This document shows, piece after piece, positions 15,821-26,174 of a stretch of DNA of 64,000 nucleotides (positions within the stretch are counted from its first letter, which is position 1; the number at the start of each line of letters is the position of its first letter). The notes beneath the pieces were generated by a model. That model was given only the letters and a program-made list of their open reading frames with translations. It ran no database searches and was not told the origin of the DNA. Location of the stretch: contig NZ_BRCF01000005.1 in assembly GCF_023707985.1 (NCBI RefSeq), forward strand, positions 62,001 through 126,000, read 5' to 3'. Position numbers and translations under genes: made by a program. The stretch comes from Sporosarcina sp. NCCP-2716. Lineage in GTDB: Bacteria; Bacillota; Bacilli; Bacillales_A; Planococcaceae.

Positions 15821-16723
15821 ATGTATAAGTTTCAGAATGCCCTGCTGCTGTATAACGTGAATGCAGGCGAAGAGGGGGCAGACGAAAAACTGTCCGCTGT
15901 TGTGCCGGAGCTGGCAAAGTTCATAAAAGAATTGACGATCATCAGGCCGGACGACCAGATGGAGGCGCGAGCCATCTGCAGGCGGGCAGGACGATACGAA
16001 TTGTTCATCGTCATGGGCGGGGACGGGACAGTCCACCAGTGCCTTGACGTCATTGCCCAGCTTGAGGAACGGCCGCTGCTGGCTATTTTGCCGGGCGGAA
16101 CTTCGAATGACTTCTCCCGGACCGTCGGCATGCCCCAGGATTTACAAAAAGCAGCAGAGTCGCTGGCAACCGGTGACATTGTTGAAACAGACATCGGCAA
16201 AGCAGGAAATCAGCATTTCGTAAACTTTTGGTCAATCGGTCTCGCTGCTTTGACTTCCCAAAATGTGGACAGCGGGCAGAAAAAAAGTTTCGGGCCGCTC
16301 AGCTATATGGCGAGTGCGTTGAGAACGCTGAAAGAGGCTGAAACTTTCTCTTATACGGTCGAGACGCAGGACGGTCAGCTGAAGGGGGAAGCCATTGCCC
16401 TGTTTGTGATGAACGGAACGTCACTTGCAACAGCTCCCATTCCGGTTGCAGATATTAGTCCGTACGATGGAAAGCTGGATCTTCTCATCTTCAAAGCGAC
16501 GAACGCCGCTGCCCTCCTTGAACTCCTGTCGCTCCGGCGGGAAGGCGCAAACAGCGATCAGCTGAAAACAATCGATTATCTTCAAGCCGACTCCCTGAGA
16601 ATCGAAGCGGATGCCCTCAAGCAAGTCGACATGGACGGGGAACTATATGAATTCCTCACGGGTGAAATCCGAGTCCTCGCGAGACACCTCAGGCTGCTTG
16701 TCCCATCCGGCCAGGAGGACTGA
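15821..16723 (+). CDS. Diacylglycerol/lipid kinase family protein (YegS/DagK-like)
   Basis: A 300-residue soluble kinase with the nucleotide motif VMGGDGTVHQCLD near residue 65 and LPGGTSNDFSRTVG near residue 90, both diagnostic of the diacylglycerol kinase catalytic domain. The C-terminal half forms the expected beta-sandwich (ISPYDGKLDLLIFKA). The ATG at 15821 has GGAGG six bases upstream; an upstream frame from 15737 overlaps the previous gene end. The lipid substrate is not determinable; diacylglycerol recycling from LTA synthesis is the usual role in Firmicutes. Confidence 0.85.
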   Translation: MYKFQNALLLYNVNAGEEGADEKLSAVVPELAKFIKELTIIRPDDQMEARAICRRAGRYELFIVMGGDGTVHQCLDVIAQLEERPLLAILPGGTSNDFSRTVGMPQDLQKAAESLATGDIVETDIGKAGNQHFVNFWSIGLAALTSQNVDSGQKKSFGPLSYMASALRTLKEAETFSYTVETQDGQLKGEAIALFVMNGTSLATAPIPVADISPYDGKLDLLIFKATNAAALLELLSLRREGANSDQLKTIDYLQADSLRIEADALKQVDMDGELYEFLTGEIRVLARHLRLLVPSGQED

Positions 16724-16839
16724 CATGTCCATCCGAATTGCGAGGAAGCAAAGGAAATGATCATAACTCACAATTACTGTCCCTGAACTGCTTGATTGCG
16801 CTCACCAATCGTACGAAGATGCTCAGAAATAAGGAAAAA

Positions 16840-16989
16840 CGCTCATAAATCACAGGAACCGCTCATAAAAGTGGAAAAACGCTCATAAACAAGGAAAACC
16901 GCTCATAAAAATGAAAAACCGCTCATAAATCGGTGAAACCGCTCATAAACTGCATGAAACCGCTCATAAATCACAAAACCGCTCATAAA
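16840..16989. repeat. 20-bp-pitch array of CGCTCATAAA cores
   Basis: Eight perfect copies of CGCTCATAAA begin at 16840, 16860, 16880, 16900, 16920, 16940, 16961 and 16980. Degenerate copies at about 16800 and 16820 keep the phase. Spacers are A-rich (for example AAGGAAAAC). The core is the reverse complement of the one at 5821. The array fills the space between the convergent lipid kinase gene and the glpK terminator. Confidence 0.92.
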
Positions 16990-17001
16990 ACCTGCTCACT
17001 A

Positions 17002-17033
17002 AAAACACGCACCGGCCGCCCGGTGCGTGTTTT
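17002..17033. terminator. Bidirectional terminator between lipid kinase and glpK
   Basis: AAAACACGCACCGG (17002-17015) and CCGGTGCGTGTTTT (17020-17033) form a perfect 14-bp stem with a four-base loop. A/T ends allow termination on both strands. Confidence 0.85.
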
Positions 17034-17047
17034 CATACGTTTGACCC

Positions 17048-18544
<1,497 letters not shown>

Positions 18545-18643
18545 CTAACCTCCATTCTCCGCGGTATGCCGGAAGCGTCCGCAGACACGTTTTTTTCCAG
18601 TGTAGCACAGGCCGGTCATGACAGCCTGCCGCAGAATCGCAAT

Positions 18644-18672
18644 AAAAAACCCCTGTTCAGCGTGAACAGGGG
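18644..18672 (-). terminator. Terminator of the YflT/DUF2382 stress gene
   Basis: CCCCTGTTCA and TGAACAGGGG form a perfect 10-bp stem with a three-base loop, followed on the minus strand by six T. It starts eight bases after the stop codon. Confidence 0.88.
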
Positions 18673-18679
18673 AGGGGGA

Positions 18680-19783
18680 TTACCATTTTCCGTCAGTCTT
18701 GTCAGTGCGCTTGCCGTCAAGGGAATCACGGACATCGACCGAATCGGTTTCGCCTGTGCGGTTCACTTCGACTTCTTCGCGTTTCAATGTTTCGTCAACA
18801 CGCTCGGTATCCGTGACAGTCTTCTTGTTGATGACCAATTCTTCAGTCACGACCGGTCTCTTCGTCACTTCCACACGCTCTTCCGTGACAGGGACGCGGA
18901 TTGTCTCTTCGTCGAACGTTACACCGTCAGCTGCTGAAACGCCTCCAGTGCGTGCTGTCTGATCAGTAACAGGGCGTCGTTCGATCGTCACTTCTTCGTG
19001 TTCGACCGGGATGTCGGTTTTCACGCGTTCTTCGACGACGTTCTTTTCAAGTTCGACTTCACCGGTTTGGACTCTCTGCTTGTCGAATTCCAACTTTTCT
19101 TCATGGAGATCGACTGTTTCAGGCATTGACTCAGTCGTTTTGTTGTAAGCCCCTTCGCCGTGCAGGCGCTCTGTCCGGACGTCACCTGTTCCGGCGCCGG
19201 CCGTCTTGTCGTAGTCTCCGTGAAGATGGTTGGCTGATCCGGTGTCAGTGCCGAATCCGCCTGCTGCTGTATCGGACAGGGACGGATCGCTGAGCGGTGT
19301 CGTTTCCGGAGGCATGGCGTCTGCTGTTTCGCCTGGTGCAAAGATATTTGCCCCGAGGTTCGGATCAGATGCAGCATCCGTACCTGTCACCCCGCCTGCG
19401 ACTCCTGCTGAGGTGCCGTAGCGGCCGGTGTTCTTACGGTGCAATTCACCTGCTTCGCCTTCGTCCACGTAGAGGACCATGCCGCCGTTCTCCAATTCAC
19501 GTGTGTACCGCTCTTTTTCCGCCTCGCTCAGTCCGAGGTCGCCGAGCATATGGTGTACATGGTTTTCTCCGGACATGAAGTTCATGAACTTGTCCATCCA
19601 GTTGCCATCCGTCGTCTTCACTTCTGCATCTGTGCGGCTTCGTACCATCTGGACATCTCTGTCGTCCTTCGCGATGACGTAAATATTGTCGTCTGGTGTT
19701 CCTGATGCTTTCAATTCCTTGATTTTTGCATAAAGCTCATCTTCTGTGTGGTAAGTTCCTACAAATCGCTTGTCTTCATTCAT
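18680..19783 (-). CDS. General stress protein with YflT and YsnF/AvaK (DUF2382) domains
   Basis: A 367-residue soluble protein. Residues 1-110 form a YflT (general stress 17M-like) domain: FVGTYHTEDELYAKI, YVIAKDDRDVQMVRSRTDAE, then an acidic segment. A Gly/Ala/Asp-rich linker spans about 120-225. Residues 230-355 form a DUF2382/YsnF domain with repeated LEKNVVEERVKT and EERVEVTKRPVVTEEL units. AGGAGG lies nine bases upstream of the ATG. A sigma-B-type promoter lies upstream, and two other YflT proteins occur in the window. The biochemical role is unknown; general stress induction is well supported by the promoter. Confidence 0.85.
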   Translation of the reverse strand: MNEDKRFVGTYHTEDELYAKIKELKASGTPDDNIYVIAKDDRDVQMVRSRTDAEVKTTDGNWMDKFMNFMSGENHVHHMLGDLGLSEAEKERYTRELENGGMVLYVDEGEAGELHRKNTGRYGTSAGVAGGVTGTDAASDPNLGANIFAPGETADAMPPETTPLSDPSLSDTAAGGFGTDTGSANHLHGDYDKTAGAGTGDVRTERLHGEGAYNKTTESMPETVDLHEEKLEFDKQRVQTGEVELEKNVVEERVKTDIPVEHEEVTIERRPVTDQTARTGGVSAADGVTFDEETIRVPVTEERVEVTKRPVVTEELVINKKTVTDTERVDETLKREEVEVNRTGETDSVDVRDSLDGKRTDKTDGKW

Positions 19784-19844
19784 GGGTAGTTTCCTCCTCT
19801 GATTTAACTTGCTGTTTTTGTTGAATTGCTGCTATACGGATTGA

Positions 19845-19870
19845 ATACCCGGGGGATAGCAAATGAAAAC
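19845..19870 (-). promoter_or_regulatory. Sigma-B-type promoter
   Basis: On the minus strand GTTTTC (19865-19870), a 14-base spacer and GGGTAT (19845-19850) match the Bacillus sigma-B consensus (GTTT-x-x, 12-15, GGGWAW). It is about 60 bases before the YflT/DUF2382 gene. Confidence 0.75.
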
Positions 19871-20008
19871 ATGAGATTGTGAAATGTGGGGAATCGTAAC
19901 GGAACTGTAACAGAAGAAAGAGAGACAGCGCCGTTTGGGGATTGCCTGCCGCAACAGGAGGTAGGGGAGGGCCGTCCTCCTATAAGGATGATGAATTCGT
20001 AAATGGAA

Positions 20009-20044
20009 AGGGAACACGAGCCCTTAGTGAGGCACGTGTTCCCT
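20009..20044 (-). terminator. Terminator of the PAS chemoreceptor gene
   Basis: AGGGAACACG (20009-20018) pairs perfectly with CGTGTTCCCT (20035-20044) around a longer loop. The minus-strand tail is only moderately T-rich. Confidence 0.65.
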
Positions 20045-20053
20045 GGTATGTCC

Positions 20054-20962
20054 TTATACGATTTCCGAAACTCTCAGTGATTGGTGCTCGAGTGCAGAAG
20101 CGGAAGTGGAGAGGGCGGTGAATTCGTCCATCATCGATTCGACTTCACGTTTGCACTCGTCGATGCTTTTCTGCGCCCGCACGGTGCCGTGGCTGATCAG
20201 TGCCACTTCCTTCGTGATCGAGTCGATGCCGTCACGGACTTCAACGATGGAGGCTTCCACATTGGAGGATAGTTTGCGGACCTCTTTTGCAACGACATCG
20301 AAACCTCTGCCGTGCTCGCCGGCCCGCGCAGCCTCGATTGCCGCATTCAGCGCAAGCAGATTCGTCTGTGCGGCGATCGCCCGGATCGTCTTGACGATGC
20401 CCTGGATATCGTCGGTATGCTGCTGGAGCAGCGCCAGCGTATCGGTGTTTTCGTGGGATACTGCGGAAATGTCTTCGATCCGGTCAAGCAGCTGCTGGTT
20501 GCTCGTGCGCCCGACATCCGCTTTTCCGGTAAGTGCCTGCGCCATTTCATTCAGCTCTGAAACGACTTCCAGAGCGAGATCCTGGCGCCTCGTAATATCC
20601 GTCGCCACTTTCGATACGCCGAGCACTGACCGGCCGTCTTCGCTGAAGACAGGCATGTAGGTCGCTTCAAGCCATATCGCATCCCCGTTCTTCGCTTTCC
20701 GTCTTACTTTACCTGACGACGGCACGCCTTTCCTAAGTTCCTTCCATAGTTGTGCGTAGGCCGGGCTCACCGCATATTCGGGGTAGCAGAGCTGGTCGTG
20801 CTGCATGCCGATCAGCTCCTCTGTCCGGTAGCCGACAGCATCGGCAAAGTTCTTGTTCACGTAAGCGATGCGGCGGTCCAAATCGAACCGGATGATCGCC
20901 AGGTTGTCTTCCAGAGACTTGACGACCAATTCATCAGAGACATTCTCAGCAACAGCTTTCAC
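20054..20962 (-). CDS. Soluble PAS-domain methyl-accepting chemotaxis protein
   Basis: A 302-residue cytoplasmic chemoreceptor without membrane segments. Residues 15-130 form a PAS domain with PAC motif ([34 protein letters not shown]). Residues 190-290 hold the signalling hairpin with the conserved tip [20 protein letters not shown] and EVRKLS. The signalling part is short compared with classical receptors. It starts with GTG at 20962, with GGGAGG seven bases upstream. It stands between two stress genes and ends at its own terminator. Sensing of redox or energy state through PAS is inferred; no cofactor residue can be assigned. Confidence 0.87.
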   Translation of the reverse strand: MKAVAENVSDELVVKSLEDNLAIIRFDLDRRIAYVNKNFADAVGYRTEELIGMQHDQLCYPEYAVSPAYAQLWKELRKGVPSSGKVRRKAKNGDAIWLEATYMPVFSEDGRSVLGVSKVATDITRRQDLALEVVSELNEMAQALTGKADVGRTSNQQLLDRIEDISAVSHENTDTLALLQQHTDDIQGIVKTIRAIAAQTNLLALNAAIEAARAGEHGRGFDVVAKEVRKLSSNVEASIVEVRDGIDSITKEVALISHGTVRAQKSIDECKREVESMMDEFTALSTSASALEHQSLRVSEIV

Positions 20963-21114
20963 GGCATTTCCTCCCGTTTTCCGATAATAGTTTCATAGTG
21001 ATTGAGAGTTATTGTATCATATGGACTAAACTATAGGTAAAGAATTTTAAAATAAATCCTGTATCTGTAAGAAGGATGAGGCGAATTATGTACATTTTCC
21101 GGTGGTCAGCATGG

Positions 21115-21154
21115 AAAACCAGGCAGGGAATACATTTTCCCTTGCCTGGTTTTA
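21115..21154 (-). terminator. Terminator of the second YflT gene
   Basis: AAAACCAGGCAGGGAA and TTCCCTTGCCTGGTTTT form a long stem with one bulge. The T-rich end follows on the minus strand, just beyond the YflT stop. Confidence 0.75.
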
Positions 21155-21159
21155 GATTA

Positions 21160-21915
21160 TCAGAGTTTTTTACTGTCGTCCGGACCTTCGCCGCGTTCAT
21201 AGAAGAAGTCGCCGCGCATCGGCTGTTCCTCCAGTCCGGGATCCGTGTTCACGGATTCCTGGAACTCTTCACGGCGGCGCTGTTCGTCCGGATCCCTGCC
21301 GAGTTCGCCGGCGAAGTCCGTGATTTCCATCCCATTCGTCAACGTATCATCGGCCGCTGAACTGTATTCAGGATAGGCCATCCGCGTCTCTTCGGAATGG
21401 AGGCGTTCGGAGCGTCCCTGTTCAACGGCAGGGGTGGTGTCCCCGAACGCAGGCTGTTCCGACGGCCGGTTAACGCCGTCTCCGGGCGGTGCGACCCATG
21501 TCTCCGCCCCGTCTTTCGCCGGGTCGCCGTATACTTCGGTCACACCGCTGCGGACACCGGTTTCCTTGTGCCGTCCCGTTCCTCCTGTTTCCTCTTCCAC
21601 ATACAGCAGTATGCTGCCGTCATTGACATCCTGGTAGAACCCCGCGCGTTCGTTATCGCTGAAGCCGAGTTCGTCCATCAGGCTGCGCACCCGGTCTTCG
21701 CCGGTCATGAAGTCCATGAATTTATCGACGAGAGATTCGTGTGTCGTCTGGATTTCCGCGTCTGTCCGGCGCTGGAGCATCTTGACGTCATCCTCGCTTT
21801 TCGCGACGACGAAAATCTGGCTGTCATCGTACCCTTTCGTCTTCAGTTCCTGCACAGCAGACAGCAGCTCCGCCTCCGTCCCATACATTCCGATGAATCG
21901 TTTGCCTCTTTCCAT
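21160..21915 (-). CDS. YflT-domain general stress protein
   Basis: A 251-residue soluble protein. Residues 1-105 form the YflT domain (RFIGMYGTEAELLSAVQEL, FVVAKSEDDVKMLQRRTDAE, FMTGEDRVRSLMDELGFSD), followed by a low-complexity acidic, Gly/Arg-rich tail with no recognised domain. The ATG at 21915 has GGAGG nine bases upstream; the open frame extends to 22029 but crosses the promoter. A sigma-B-type promoter lies 50 bases upstream. It is a paralogue of the genes at 18680 and 52412. Confidence 0.82.
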   Translation of the reverse strand: MERGKRFIGMYGTEAELLSAVQELKTKGYDDSQIFVVAKSEDDVKMLQRRTDAEIQTTHESLVDKFMDFMTGEDRVRSLMDELGFSDNERAGFYQDVNDGSILLYVEEETGGTGRHKETGVRSGVTEVYGDPAKDGAETWVAPPGDGVNRPSEQPAFGDTTPAVEQGRSERLHSEETRMAYPEYSSAADDTLTNGMEITDFAGELGRDPDEQRRREEFQESVNTDPGLEEQPMRGDFFYERGEGPDDSKKL

Positions 21916-21963
21916 AGGTGAACGCCTCCAATTGGTTTCCGCTTTGCTTTGATTACAGATGAA

Positions 21964-21989
21964 ATACCCCCGAACGGCATGCCGGAAAC
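21964..21989 (-). promoter_or_regulatory. Sigma-B-type promoter
   Basis: On the minus strand GTTTCC (21984-21989), a 14-base spacer and GGGTAT (21964-21969) match the sigma-B consensus, with the same geometry as at 19845. Confidence 0.75.
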
Positions 21990-22030
21990 CTGCTCTGCCT
22001 GCCGGATCGCCCGTCGTGAATGGAAGCACA

Positions 22031-22062
22031 AAAAGGCAGCCGCCCGCGAAGGACCGCTGCCT
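22031..22062 (-). terminator. Terminator of the polysaccharide deacetylase gene
   Basis: AGGCAGC (22034-22040) pairs with GCTGCCT (22056-22062), extended by G-C pairs in the loop; a short T run follows on the minus strand. Confidence 0.75.
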
Positions 22063-22072
22063 CTCTCCATAT

Positions 22073-23305
22073 TCAGTAAGCGCCGTACAGTTTCTTCTCG
22101 AAATCCTTGAGTGAGTGGGCAGGGGAGATGCCCTGCCGTTTCAGTTCATACCGGTTGTCGCCGAGTTTGACGTTGCCCGGATTTGTCGTGAAGGCCATCC
22201 GGATACCGGAGGCGGCGATCGCGTTTTTGCTCACCGTGTTGAACTGGCCGAACGGATAGGCGAGGTACCGGATGTTCGGATCCTGCATGTTCCACGCTTT
22301 CGACACTTGGAAACGCCCGAGTGCGATATCGTCCTTGATCTCATCAGCTGTGGAAGTCGTCAGGAACGGTTCGCGTGTTGCAGGTCGCCGCAAGTGCATT
22401 CCGTGCGTATGGTGCTGGAAAGTGAATACGTCCGCTGTCTCGCGGATCTCCTTCAGGCCGACATACTGGAAGGCCTGATCATCCCAATTTTGCGCCTGTT
22501 GCTTGATGCGTGAAGTGATCAGGAAGGCTGTTGCTTTGAATCCACGCTCAGACAGCACCGGGTAGGCGTATCTCTGGAGGGACAGCAGTCCGTCGTCGAA
22601 CGTCAGCAGCACCGTCTTGTCCGTCAGGTTCTTGCGCAAGGCGAGCCAGTTGTCCAAGTCTTCAGGCGCGATCGTTTTCCAGCCATTCTTCTTCAGATAA
22701 TCCATCTGCTGCAGGAACGGCGCATAGTCGATCACCATATTGTTCTGCGCGAACGGCGTGGCGGCCCGCTTCTCTACTATATGATGATACATCAGGACCG
22801 GTACACCCGGATCGGCTTTGGCCATCGTCTTCGGGATGAACCCTCTTCTGCCGCCGAAGTCCACTTCGATATGCGTTTTCGTCTGTGAAAGCACGGGCAT
22901 CCGCTGTCCCGGATTGACGTATCCGAGCCGGAAACCGCCTTTCAGTGCACTTGCAACCGACACCCGCTGCTGCGTGATCATTGTCGTCCGTCCTTTCGGC
23001 AGCGCGCCGGATTTCGCCGGAGCAGCAGCCGGCTGAATCAGATGGACGGGCACGGCAAGCTTGTCATTGCCGAACGTCAGATAGGCGTAGCGCTCGTCCT
23101 GCGCGGCTAGCTCATAGGGGACATTCGCCATGAACGTCGCGGTTCCGGTCAGCTGGCCGCCTTCCACGGCGTAACCTCCGGTCGATTTGGACAACGTGAC
23201 GAACGGCGCCGGAGCAGCCGCGTGAACACCGGATTGGCCGGCGCAGAGAAGCAGACAGACGAACAGACCCATCCGGAGAACGGATCGGTATTTCTTTGAA
23301 ATCAC
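22073..23305 (-). CDS. Secreted polysaccharide deacetylase (NodB family)
   Basis: A 410-residue exported protein with a signal peptide (about residues 1-30, LFVCLLLCAG, cleavage near VHA-AA), an N-terminal beta-rich region of about 130 residues (copper-amine-oxidase-N or SH3-like) and a C-terminal NodB deacetylase domain with VPVLMYHHIVEK, LLTFDDGLLS (Asp-Asp metal/catalytic pair) and a QHHTHGMHL His motif. The GTG at 23305 is preferred because AAGGA lies nine bases upstream; the ATG at 23314 directly abuts that site. Likely substrate: peptidoglycan or an exopolysaccharide such as PNAG. Confidence 0.85.
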   Translation of the reverse strand: MISKKYRSVLRMGLFVCLLLCAGQSGVHAAAPAPFVTLSKSTGGYAVEGGQLTGTATFMANVPYELAAQDERYAYLTFGNDKLAVPVHLIQPAAAPAKSGALPKGRTTMITQQRVSVASALKGGFRLGYVNPGQRMPVLSQTKTHIEVDFGGRRGFIPKTMAKADPGVPVLMYHHIVEKRAATPFAQNNMVIDYAPFLQQMDYLKKNGWKTIAPEDLDNWLALRKNLTDKTVLLTFDDGLLSLQRYAYPVLSERGFKATAFLITSRIKQQAQNWDDQAFQYVGLKEIRETADVFTFQHHTHGMHLRRPATREPFLTTSTADEIKDDIALGRFQVSKAWNMQDPNIRYLAYPFGQFNTVSKNAIAASGIRMAFTTNPGNVKLGDNRYELKRQGISPAHSLKDFEKKLYGAY

Positions 23306-23544
23306 ATGCAACATTCCTTTTTATCTATTATTTTTCCACAGACGTTACTACGAATCTACCAACCAGTGTATCATATCAGACACATGTTTTTGGATGGATT
23401 TAGAAAAAGATTGTCAGAAAATAAGGGAAGGAGACGGCGGCCGGATCGGGCATGGCTGATTTCGGGAATAGGTACCGGACAAAAGCCTGCTTATGGTATA
23501 CTTCAACACAGCATCCACCAACTAATAAATTTGCGGGGTACCTT

Positions 23545-24945
23545 ATGATTTTCAATTCATTCGAATTCATCTTTCTGTTTCTGCCGATTGTCTGGGCAGG
23601 GTTCTTCCTGATCGGAAAAGCGGCGCCGCCGTTTGCTAAAACGTGGCTCCTGCTCGCTTCGCTCTTCTTCTATGCGTACTGGAACCCGGCGTATCTGCCG
23701 CTGATCGTCGGCTCGATGATCGTAAACTATATCATCGGCGTCTTCCTCGGCAGAAACAAATGGCTGCCGACCCGGAAACTCATCCTGACAGTCGGCATCC
23801 TGTTCAACGTCGCATTGCTCGGCTACTTCAAGTACCGTGATTTCTTTGCGGAAAATATGAATTTGCTCTTCGGAACGGACATCGAACTGATCCAGGTGCT
23901 TCTGCCGCTCGCCATCAGTTTCTATACATTCCAGCAGATTGCGTATTTAGTCGATTCGTATCGGTTGGAGACGAACGAATACAACTTCCTGAACTACGGG
24001 CTGTTCGTCTCGTTCTTCCCTCAGCTCATCGCGGGTCCAATCGTCCACCACGGCGACATGATGCCGCAGTTCAGCGACCGGAAAACGTACCGGGTGAACT
24101 ATGAAAACATTGCGAAGGGACTGGTAATCTTCGCGGTCGGGCTCTTCAAGAAAGTCGCCATCGCGGACACATTCGCCGCCTATGCCAACAGCGGTTACGG
24201 CTCCGTCGATACATTGACGATGATCAGCGGCTGGGTGACATCACTGTCGTATACGCTGCAGCTCTATTTCGACTTCAGCGGATATTCGGATATGGCGATC
24301 GGACTGGCGCTGTTCTTCAACATCCGCCTGCCGATCAACTTCAATTCGCCGTACAAGGCGCTTGACATCCAGGACTTTTGGCGGCGCTGGCACATTACGC
24401 TGTCCGGGTTCCTGACAAAGTACATTTACATCCCGCTCGGCGGAAGCCGTAAAGGCGTCCCGCGCACCTACGTCAACATCTTCATCATCTTCCTGATCAG
24501 CGGGTTCTGGCACGGGGCCGGGTGGACGTTCGTAATTTGGGGGATCCTGCATGGTCTTGCAAGTGTGATCGCCCGAATCTGGAAGCGTTCCGGCGGCAGG
24601 CTGCCGAAACTGTGGGCATGGGCCGTCACTTTCCTGTTCGTCCACTTTGCATTCGTCATCTTCCGGGCGCCGGACATGACCGTTGCCATGCAAGTGTTCA
24701 AGGCGATGTTCGGCTTCGAAGGCCTTCATCTGACAGGCGTATTCTCAGTCTTCAATGTGTCACTCGGGACGCTTGCGTTCTATTTGGCGATCGGACTCGG
24801 GATTGCGCTGTTCGCGAAAAACTCGGTGCAGATCATGGAAACGGAGAAGCGGACGCCGCTCCTTACGGTGTTCGTCATCATGCTGCTCTATTACAGCGCC
24901 ATGCAGCTGCAGCGCGTCAGTGAATTCCTGTATTTCAACTTTTAA
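23545..24945 (+). CDS. MBOAT-family O-acyltransferase (AlgI/DltB-like)
   Basis: A 466-residue membrane protein with the start typical of AlgI-type acyltransferases (MIFNSFEFIFLFLP), a central PIVHHGDMMPQF segment, the conserved DFWRRWHITLS motif near residue 285, and the catalytic-His motif FLISGFWHGAGWTFVIWG near 325. The ATG at 23545 is chosen over an in-frame start at 23452, which lies upstream of a TG-extended -10 (TATACT, 23497-23502). It passes acyl groups through the membrane to a secreted polymer. It forms a two-gene unit with the SGNH-like gene 20 bp downstream. Confidence 0.88.
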   Translation: MIFNSFEFIFLFLPIVWAGFFLIGKAAPPFAKTWLLLASLFFYAYWNPAYLPLIVGSMIVNYIIGVFLGRNKWLPTRKLILTVGILFNVALLGYFKYRDFFAENMNLLFGTDIELIQVLLPLAISFYTFQQIAYLVDSYRLETNEYNFLNYGLFVSFFPQLIAGPIVHHGDMMPQFSDRKTYRVNYENIAKGLVIFAVGLFKKVAIADTFAAYANSGYGSVDTLTMISGWVTSLSYTLQLYFDFSGYSDMAIGLALFFNIRLPINFNSPYKALDIQDFWRRWHITLSGFLTKYIYIPLGGSRKGVPRTYVNIFIIFLISGFWHGAGWTFVIWGILHGLASVIARIWKRSGGRLPKLWAWAVTFLFVHFAFVIFRAPDMTVAMQVFKAMFGFEGLHLTGVFSVFNVSLGTLAFYLAIGLGIALFAKNSVQIMETEKRTPLLTVFVIMLLYYSAMQLQRVSEFLYFNF

Positions 24946-24965
24946 CACAACGCAGACGGAAACAA

Positions 24966-26063
24966 TTGGCAAGGAAGGTGATTCTTCTGTCGGATAAAAA
25001 ATTCTCCCGCGTGACGGTTGCCGTATTTCTCGTCATGGCAGCCATCACGGCGGGCTTCAATTACTGGATCGACCCGCTCTGGCATTACGGTCATGCAAAT
25101 GCGTACAACAGCGTCCAGAAAGTGACGAACGAGCGCGAACAGAAAATCGCGATGCTCCATTACGGGCGTCACGACTACGATACACTGCTGATCGGCAGCA
25201 GCCGGTCGACTTACATCCACCCGTCCGCTTTCGAGGATTGGGATGTCTTCAATTTCTCGGTCGCCAACATGTCGATCCGAGAAGTGCACAGCATCATGCT
25301 GTACAGCCAGTCCCAGCTCCCAGGCCTGAAACGATATCTGATGGGCGCCGATTTCTTCAAATCGAGCGAAAAGGAAGCGGGGGCTCCGCGTTCTCTCGCC
25401 AATTACGAAAAGAAGATCGCGCAGCCGTTCTACCGGACGAAAAACCTGCTGTCACTCGACTCGCTCGACATCTCGATCCAGAACTTCCTGAATTCGGCGA
25501 CGGACACGATCGACGAAGAACGGATGTACAACCGTAAAGGGGAGGCATTCGCGAAGAAACTGACGAAACAGGAAGTCGATGAAAGCACGAGCCTGAAGAT
25601 CGAGCGGTTCGAAGAGGAGTTCTATGGAAGCAACTACACGTATTACAAGGACTACCCGATGATCCTCGAAAAAATCAAAGAAGCAGCGCAGCCAGGGGAA
25701 TTGACGGTCTACACGACACCGATCTCGACGGCGCTGTTCGCTTCACTCGTCAGCACGGGGCTCTACGAAGATTACGAACGATGGATCCGCGACCTCGTCT
25801 CCGTATACGGCGGCGTCTGGAACTTCATGTATCCGAATACCATCACGAATGACATCACGAATTACCAGGACGGCCACCATTTCTATCCGGAGATCGGGAC
25901 GCTGATCGCGAAACGGATCCAGCATCCGGACACGGCGGAAGTGCCGGCTGATTTCGGAGTGTTCGTGACCGCGGATAACGTGGACGAGCATTTGCAGCAC
26001 GTCCACGAGCTCATGTGGGAAGCGATGATCGGAACCGATGGTGGGATGAAAGAAGCGGAATGA
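24966..26063 (+). CDS. SGNH/AlgX-like membrane-anchored partner of the MBOAT acyltransferase
   Basis: A 365-residue protein with one N-terminal membrane anchor (VTVAVFLVMAAITAGF) and a large extracellular part. LLIGSSRSTYIHPS near residue 80 gives the SGNH nucleophile-type Ser, and YQDGHHFYPEIG near residue 300 supplies Asp and His. This pairs with MBOAT proteins as in alginate or cellulose acetylation. The start is uncertain: the frame opens with TTG at 24966, but the clear AAGGAAGG site points to a CTG codon at 24987, 8 bases downstream of it. Inferred job: transfer of acetyl groups to an exported polysaccharide. Confidence 0.75.
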   Translation: MARKVILLSDKKFSRVTVAVFLVMAAITAGFNYWIDPLWHYGHANAYNSVQKVTNEREQKIAMLHYGRHDYDTLLIGSSRSTYIHPSAFEDWDVFNFSVANMSIREVHSIMLYSQSQLPGLKRYLMGADFFKSSEKEAGAPRSLANYEKKIAQPFYRTKNLLSLDSLDISIQNFLNSATDTIDEERMYNRKGEAFAKKLTKQEVDESTSLKIERFEEEFYGSNYTYYKDYPMILEKIKEAAQPGELTVYTTPISTALFASLVSTGLYEDYERWIRDLVSVYGGVWNFMYPNTITNDITNYQDGHHFYPEIGTLIAKRIQHPDTAEVPADFGVFVTADNVDEHLQHVHELMWEAMIGTDGGMKEAE

Positions 26064-26108
26064 ACGGTTTATTCATCTCTGTAGTGAGTCTATAGTATCG
26101 ATGAACAG

Positions 26109-26134
26109 GTTTATGGTTATGGTTCTTTGGGTAC
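26109..26134 (+). promoter_or_regulatory. Sigma-B-like promoter candidate before the GGDEF gene
   Basis: GTTTAT (26109-26114), a 14-base spacer and GGGTAC (26129-26134) match sigma-B except for the last base of the -10. The start codon is 40 bases downstream. Confidence 0.5.
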
Positions 26135-26174
26135 ATACCTGTAATCAAATCGATAAGTATAGGAGACCATTGTG

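Noticed and set aside
23452..23544. 31-residue N-terminal extension of the MBOAT protein
   Set aside because: A TATACT element lies inside it, and the internal start gives the family-typical MIFNS N-terminus.
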